28,678 nucleotides of DNA from CALACW01 sp963627915. GTDB lineage: Bacteria > Bacillota > Clostridia > Oscillospirales > Acutalibacteraceae. A model generated the notes under the pieces. The model had not been told where the DNA came from and did not search any database. It saw only the letters and a list, made by a program, of their open reading frames with translations. Of this stretch, positions 25,070 to 28,678 are shown piece by piece; the stretch's first letter is position 1, and every line of letters begins with the position of its first letter. The position numbers and the translations under genes were made by a program. The stretch covers positions 1 to 28,678 of the forward strand of contig CAVGCY010000029.1 of NCBI GenBank assembly GCA_963627915.1, given 5' to 3'.

Positions 25070-25098
25070 CCGGGGCTCGATTTTACGTCAAGTCCCGG
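25070..25098 (-). terminator. Probable terminator of the LRR-dockerin gene
   Basis: An 8-bp GC-rich stem (25070-25077 with 25091-25098, one wobble on the plus strand) encloses a 13-base loop. TTTTT follows after a few bases on the minus strand, and TTTTGTTTTT on the plus strand, so it may act in both directions. Confidence 0.65.
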
Positions 25099-25110
25099 TT
25101 TTGTTTTTAC

Positions 25111-26568
25111 TTATTCGTAAATTTTAGACTGAAGTCTTGCGGCGAAGCGCAGGACGCTTCTTGCCTCTTTGCTCGTTACCTTACCGTCGGAATCGATATC
25201 CGCAGATTCCTTTGTAACATCGTCGGGGCTTTCGAGCTTTGCCGCGATTCTTAAAATCGCCCTCGCGTCCGCCGCCGAAATTTTTCCGTCCGCTTCCGTA
25301 TCGCCCTTGATAATAAACGTATACTCGCTGCCGTTAAAGATGAATTTCATGCCGTTAAAGACTTTATCTATCTTTTCGCCCGCAACGGATACCGCGCCCT
25401 TGAACATCTCTTTAAATTCGTCCAATGTTATACCCGCACTCAAACTCGGAACAATCGAAACCTTCTTGTTTTCCTCGTCAATCTTACCGTCAACATTTGC
25501 ATTATCTGCAAATTCAAGCTTTACACCGACATTTGTTGTCGGCACTGTCGTTGCCTCGCTCGGATTTTCTGCCGACGGGGATGTAGTCTTATCGCTGTCT
25601 GAATTTATACCGTTTTGACTTTCGATATTTACAAATTCAAATTCATTTTCATTTGCATATTTTTCTGCAGCGGAGTCCAATTTACCGACTATAACAAAAC
25701 CCTCTTTTTTAATAAAATTGTAATATCCTATTGTATTCTCAGGAATTTCTGTTACGGACTCAGGAATAATTACTTTCTCTAAACTCTGCGAATTTAAAGC
25801 GCCCGGATAATCGCCGACACTTTTTATTTTTTCAACGCCGTCCGGAATTGTATATTCAGTGTCCTTTCTTCCTTCGGGATAAAGAATCAGTGTTTTCATA
25901 TCCTTGCTGAAAATAACACCATCGACAGAAGTAAAAGTCTCGTTATTCTCGGATACATTATAACTCTCTAAAGAAGTGCAGCATTCAAAAGCTCCGAGGC
26001 CGATATTCTCCAGTTTTTCGGGAATATTTATTTCCCTCAGGGAAATATCTCCACACAAAGCTCTTTCTCCGAGTGATTTCAAGCTTTTAGGTAATGTTAT
26101 GCTTTCAAGATTTTCACAATTACCGACAGCATAATATCTTAAGCTTTCAACACCCTCAGGAATGGTTAATTCTTTAAAAGCACATCCTTCAAATGCAATC
26201 ATTCCTATGGTTATAACACTGTCACTGTCCTGCATTTCTACACTTACAAGATTGCTGCATCTTTGAAATGCGCGTTCACCTACACATGTAATGCCATCTT
26301 GCATTGTTACGCTTGTAAGTCCGGTGCAACTATTAAATGCGTCAGGTCCTACTACTGTAACCTTTTTACCGTCAATCTCAGACGGAATTATAACATCTGA
26401 ATCACTGCCATTATACTTCGTTATAGATACCGTTCCGTCATCAAGCACTTCATAGTCATAATCTCCGCTTGTTTCCGCTCCAACCGAGAACGTCATTCCC
26501 GCAAAGCATGAGAGAACCATAATTACGGACAAAATAACCGATATTGTCCGCCGCCCGAATGTTTTCAT
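25111..26568 (-). CDS. Secreted BspA-like leucine-rich-repeat protein with C-terminal dockerin
   Basis: The 485-residue protein has a signal peptide (1-31, cleavage expected near GAE). Residues about 35-310 contain LRR_5/BspA-type repeats, for example 'IDGKKVTVVGPDAFNSCTGL' and 'ITLPKSLKSLGERALCG'. These are known in surface adhesins and in many gut Clostridia. A Ser/Thr/Pro linker (about 318-345) leads to a small domain of unknown type (about 345-415). The end (about 420-485) is a type I dockerin with two calcium-loop repeats: 'GDTEADGKISAADARAIL' and 'ADIDSDGKVTSKEARSVLRF'. Dockerins bind cohesins, so the protein is probably held on a cohesin-bearing surface protein. GGAGG (26576-26580) sits 7 bases before the ATG. 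The only upstream DNA is a putative invertible promoter segment, so expression is probably phase-variable. Confidence 0.93.
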   Translation of the reverse strand: MKTFGRRTISVILSVIMVLSCFAGMTFSVGAETSGDYDYEVLDDGTVSITKYNGSDSDVIIPSEIDGKKVTVVGPDAFNSCTGLTSVTMQDGITCVGERAFQRCSNLVSVEMQDSDSVITIGMIAFEGCAFKELTIPEGVESLRYYAVGNCENLESITLPKSLKSLGERALCGDISLREINIPEKLENIGLGAFECCTSLESYNVSENNETFTSVDGVIFSKDMKTLILYPEGRKDTEYTIPDGVEKIKSVGDYPGALNSQSLEKVIIPESVTEIPENTIGYYNFIKKEGFVIVGKLDSAAEKYANENEFEFVNIESQNGINSDSDKTTSPSAENPSEATTVPTTNVGVKLEFADNANVDGKIDEENKKVSIVPSLSAGITLDEFKEMFKGAVSVAGEKIDKVFNGMKFIFNGSEYTFIIKGDTEADGKISAADARAILRIAAKLESPDDVTKESADIDSDGKVTSKEARSVLRFAARLQSKIYE

Positions 26569-26593
26569 AAAACAACCTCCATAATTTTACTTT

Positions 26594-26619
26594 TACAACA
26601 TAATCGGTATTATGTTGTA
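26594..26619 (+). repeat. Left inverted repeat (recombination half-site pair)
   Basis: TACAACATAAT (26594-26604), core CGGT (26605-26608), ATTATGTTGTA (26609-26619). The arms are a perfect 11-bp inverted repeat, and the 4-base core is asymmetric. Read on the minus strand the whole 26-bp site matches the right repeat at 24 of 26 positions. Its structure is what a tyrosine recombinase core site shows: two inverted binding arms around the crossover region. Confidence 0.92.
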
Positions 26620-26763
26620 ATATTACGGCGGTTAAAAATAAAATCCGTCCGAAAATCAGAAAAAAAACGGACAGAAAAATCAAACCTTTTTTCTAAATTC
26701 TGAAAAAGGGCTTATTTATGTTACATTATTTTCACAAATTTTGATAATTTTATTGTTTTTTAC

Positions 26764-26792
26764 TTGCAATCTTTACTAATTTCTGTTATGCT
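26764..26792 (+). promoter_or_regulatory. Promoter inside the invertible segment
   Basis: TTGCAA (26764-26769), 17 bases, TATGCT (26787-26792), with TG (26784-26785) one base upstream of the -10. It points right, away from the LRR-dockerin gene, and would transcribe antisense to the 3' end of the recombinase gene. TTGCAA is its own reverse complement; 17 bases away on the other strand lies a poor -10, TATCAA (26741-26746), so a weak opposite promoter sharing the -35 is possible. Confidence 0.72.
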
Positions 26793-26835
26793 ATTACCGT
26801 AACGGCAATATGTTACACATATGTCGTTTAATTAA

Positions 26836-26861
26836 TACAACATAATACCGATTATGTCGTC
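26836..26861 (-). repeat. Right inverted repeat (recombination half-site pair)
   Basis: TACAACATAAT (26836-26846), core ACCG (26847-26850), ATTATGTCGTC (26851-26861). It matches the reverse complement of the left repeat except at two bases, both in the outer arm. The inner arms facing the invertible segment are identical. The matching does not extend into the flanks, consistent with selection on the site itself. Confidence 0.92.
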
Positions 26862-26892
26862 AGAGTTTTGGCGGCGTTTTTTGTTATATTTT

Positions 26893-27729
26893 TTACAATA
26901 TCAATTTCATTTTTTCAATTAATCTTCTATGTTCCGCGCCGGTGGAGATTATATATATTCTCGTTGTATCAATGCTTGAATGACCGAGTACGTCGGCAAG
27001 TTTGGCGATATCTTTATCTATACTATAAAACGTTCTTGCAAACAAATGTCGTAAGTTATGAGGGAAAACCTTTTCCGGCTTAACATTGGCTTCTTTACAC
27101 AGATTTTTCATATCTCTCCATATATTGGTTCTGTCTATCGCCTTACCCGATTTTGTTACAAATATCATACCCGATTTTATCCCCTGTTTCGCTGAATATC
27201 GGAGCAGTTTTCTTTTTAATTCTTTCGGTATGAAAACAAATCTCGTCTTGCCCTTTAATGTTACGACCGCTTCGCCCCGTTTCGCCGATTCGACCGTAAT
27301 ATATTTTAATTCGCCTATGCGTATACCCGTTGCGCAAACCGTTTCGATTATCAGTTCAAGGCGGTTATTTTTCTTCCTCCTCGCCGCTTCGCAAAGCCGC
27401 TGATACTCCGCCCTCGTCAATTCCTTATCCTCGGGACAGTAAACGCTCCTCTGCATTTTTATCGTCTTTACCTTCAAATCCTGCCTGCCCAAAAATTCAA
27501 ACAAAGCATTCACAGACGAAAGCATGGAATTTACACTCCGCACACAGTATCCCTCTCTCAAAAGATAATCCCTGTACTCCCCCGCCGTTTCTTTTACAAT
27601 CTCCTCATCACCAACAAATCCCCTGAATTTCAACACATCCCTTACATACTTCTCAACCGTATACCCGCTCTTTCCCCCGTCAATCAAATGCTCCTTAAAC
27701 CCATCTATAATTTCAAATGATAATCTCAT
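26893..27729 (-). CDS. Tyrosine recombinase (phage-integrase/Xer family), probable DNA invertase of the adjacent switch
   Basis: The 278-residue recombinase has an N-terminal SAM-like core-binding domain (about 5-85) and a catalytic domain (about 100-278). The catalytic set is complete: Arg in 'ATGIRIGELKYI', Lys in 'LKGKTRFVFI', 'HNLRHLFA' (H-x-x-R), 'LGHSSIDTT' and Tyr in 'TTRIYII'. Length and architecture match XerC/D-like and invertase-type recombinases, without the extra arm-binding domain of many phage integrases. I chose the ATG at 27729, because GGAGG lies just upstream and the promoter lies between it and the in-frame ATG at 27775-27777. The stop is 31 bases from the right inverted repeat. 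A role in flipping 26620-26835 is inferred from adjacency. The gene reads toward the switch. Confidence 0.92.
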   Translation of the reverse strand: MRLSFEIIDGFKEHLIDGGKSGYTVEKYVRDVLKFRGFVGDEEIVKETAGEYRDYLLREGYCVRSVNSMLSSVNALFEFLGRQDLKVKTIKMQRSVYCPEDKELTRAEYQRLCEAARRKKNNRLELIIETVCATGIRIGELKYITVESAKRGEAVVTLKGKTRFVFIPKELKRKLLRYSAKQGIKSGMIFVTKSGKAIDRTNIWRDMKNLCKEANVKPEKVFPHNLRHLFARTFYSIDKDIAKLADVLGHSSIDTTRIYIISTGAEHRRLIEKMKLIL

Positions 27730-27748
27730 CTCTCCCGCCTCCGATTTA

Positions 27749-27777
27749 ATTATCAAAAAAGCGGAACACAAATACAA
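27749..27777 (-). promoter_or_regulatory. Promoter of the recombinase gene
   Basis: On the minus strand TTGTAT (27772-27777), 17 bases, GATAAT (27749-27754). It is just upstream of the ribosome binding site (GGAGG) for the ATG at 27729, giving a very short leader. It lies outside the invertible segment, so the recombinase is expected to be made in both orientations. Confidence 0.65.
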
Positions 27778-27790
27778 TCCCCCCCTCTCC

Positions 27791-27828
27791 TATAAAAATT
27801 CCCCGAATCAACTACGATTCGAGGAATT
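27791..27828 (-). terminator. Terminator of the RadC-family gene
   Basis: A 13-bp stem (27797-27809 with 27816-27828) with one wobble on the minus strand, a 6-base loop, and TTTATA following. It separates the RadC-family gene from the recombinase gene. Confidence 0.85.
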
Positions 27829-27883
27829 TATTAATGCATTTTAAGGCGAAAACAAATAATATCCGCCGTGTTAAATAATATTA

Positions 27884-28660
27884 TTATTTGGTCATTGGCA
27901 GGTCGGTTTTATAGACGCTTCCGTTCTCCGCGAAGCGTACATCGTCATAGCCCCTCAGGAAGCAATCCGCAAAACGAGGATTTGAAGCAAGCGAAAAATG
28001 CTCCTTGCCCGAAATTATGATATGGTCGACAAGCCTTATATCGACGGACGACAATACGCTTGCAATTTCATATGTTACGTTGTGGTCGTTCTGCGACGGA
28101 ACGCACAGCCCGTTCGGATGATTATGCGAAATTATCGCCGCCGTTGCCTTGCATTCGAGCAAAATTGAAACTATTTTTCGTATATCGGAATCCGTTGAAG
28201 AAGCATTGCCGTTGCTGACAAGTGAAAATTTCAGTATTTTGCCTCTTTTATTCAAAGCGATAAGATAAAGCGATTCATGCGTCAGACCTATAAATTTCGG
28301 AAGTAAATATTCGGCCGCCTGCGACGCTGATGATATCATATCCGTCTGCGACGTTGTGCTGTCAAAATATACCTTTGTAAGCGACGGAATCATAAAGATA
28401 AACGACGCGGCATTCGGAGTGACGCCCGGTACCGACAAAAGCGAATCGTATGACGCATTAAAAACGCAGTCAAGCGTGCCGAATCTGTCGAGCAGGGCGT
28501 GAGCAATGGGATTTGTATCTTTCATGGGAATGGAATAAAATAAAATCATCTCAAGAATATTGACATCCGAAAAGCTGTTGAAATTTCCGTCTTTCAAAAA
28601 ACGTTCCTTCATTCTTTGACGGTGTCCTGAGTGAGAAATTTTATTATTATCATTTTCCAT
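27884..28660 (-). CDS. radC: RadC-family JAB-domain protein
   Basis: The 258-residue protein has an N-terminal helix-hairpin-helix-like region (about 20-95: 'DVNILEMILFYSIPMKDTNP' and 'LLSVPGVTPNAASFI') and a C-terminal JAB/MPN domain with the metal motif 'ISHNHPNG' plus downstream 'PSQND' (H-x-H-x7-S-x2-D pattern). The biochemical role of RadC proteins is not settled despite the DNA-repair name. I chose the ATG at 28660, with GGAAG eight bases upstream, over an in-frame GTG at 28669. A terminator follows its stop. Its neighbour is the recombinase, but separate transcription is likely. Confidence 0.9.
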   Translation of the reverse strand: MENDNNKISHSGHRQRMKERFLKDGNFNSFSDVNILEMILFYSIPMKDTNPIAHALLDRFGTLDCVFNASYDSLLSVPGVTPNAASFIFMIPSLTKVYFDSTTSQTDMISSASQAAEYLLPKFIGLTHESLYLIALNKRGKILKFSLVSNGNASSTDSDIRKIVSILLECKATAAIISHNHPNGLCVPSQNDHNVTYEIASVLSSVDIRLVDHIIISGKEHFSLASNPRFADCFLRGYDDVRFAENGSVYKTDLPMTK

Positions 28661-28678
28661 AAAAATCACTTCCGATAT

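Larger units (their letters stand above)
26594..26861. promoter_or_regulatory. Putative invertible promoter segment (phase-variation switch)
   Basis: Two 26-bp sites in opposite orientation bound a 216-bp non-coding, AT-rich segment (26620-26835) with a strong outward promoter. The cores read CGGT on the left and ACCG on the right, so recombination between them would invert, not delete, the segment. The segment separates the LRR-dockerin gene from a tyrosine recombinase gene. As sequenced, the main promoter faces the recombinase end (probable OFF state). After inversion its -35 and -10 would lie at about 26686-26691 and 26663-26668 on the minus strand, giving a leader of about 90 bases before the LRR-dockerin start. 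The repeats and promoter are seen directly; switching is inferred. Confidence 0.8.

Noticed and set aside
26594..26861. Inverted repeats as ends of an insertion sequence or a MITE
   Set aside because: Each repeat is itself an 11-4-11 palindromic site with an asymmetric core. No target-site duplication flanks the pair, no transposase is inside, and the promoter between the repeats fits a recombinase switch better.
24870..27729. Tyrosine recombinase near a tRNA-Leu gene as a genomic island integrated at the tRNA 3' end
   Set aside because: No duplicate of the tRNA 3' end flanks the recombinase. The only similarity is a 10-base stretch (TCAAGTCCCG) at 25088-25097, which belongs to the terminator of the LRR gene. 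The recombinase sits by its own inverted repeats instead.
1..28678. CRISPR arrays, rRNA genes, prophage structural genes
   Set aside because: I looked for regularly spaced direct repeats, rRNA-like blocks and phage modules and saw none.

Overview
The window looks like chromosomal DNA of an anaerobic, low-to-mid GC Gram-positive bacterium of the Clostridia, most likely a gut Oscillospirales/Ruminococcaceae-type organism. The reasons are consensus sigma-A promoters (TTGACA-17-TATAAT), GGAGG-type ribosome binding sites, a lipobox lipoprotein, surface proteins with Thr-rich linkers and KTGD-plus-membrane tails, a BspA-like leucine-rich-repeat protein ending in a dockerin, and gene families typical of that group. 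No plasmid or phage backbone is evident. Species assignment is inference.

Left part (1-8,200): two tandem minus-strand paralogues encode small secreted proteins with a cohesin-like domain and a wall/membrane anchor. Each has its own near-identical promoter, and in both the -10 box sits inside a perfect inverted repeat. Then come a plus-strand type-4 uracil-DNA glycosylase, a GPH/MelB-type transporter with a long charged cytoplasmic tail, and a polar amino-acid ABC importer operon (binding protein, permease, ATPase) with a hairpin between the first two genes.

Middle (8,200-18,000): a translationally coupled heterodimeric ABC exporter pair, whose catalytic defects are split between the two subunits, converges on a four-gene surface-polysaccharide operon (Wzm/TagG-like permease, Wzt/TagH-like ATPase, small coiled-coil protein, 1,094-residue multidomain glycosyltransferase). 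A divergent gene encodes a polytopic membrane protein of unknown function.

Right-centre (18,000-25,100): a six-gene minus-strand operon runs from one good promoter: sugar-phosphate isomerase-like protein, argH, an orphan parA/soj, glgA, a second isomerase-like protein and a CPBP membrane protease. A tRNA-Leu(GAG) gene with its own promoter and terminator follows.

Right end (25,100-28,678): this is the most interesting part. A secreted LRR protein with a C-terminal dockerin is preceded by a 216-bp segment bounded by two 26-bp inverted repeats (24/26 matching). Each repeat is itself two inverted arms around a 4-base asymmetric core, the form expected of tyrosine-recombinase crossover sites. 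A tyrosine recombinase gene lies immediately beyond. The best promoter inside the segment points away from the LRR gene as sequenced; inversion would place it 5' of that gene. I read this as a self-contained phase-variation switch, shown here in the probable OFF orientation. A RadC-family gene closes the window.
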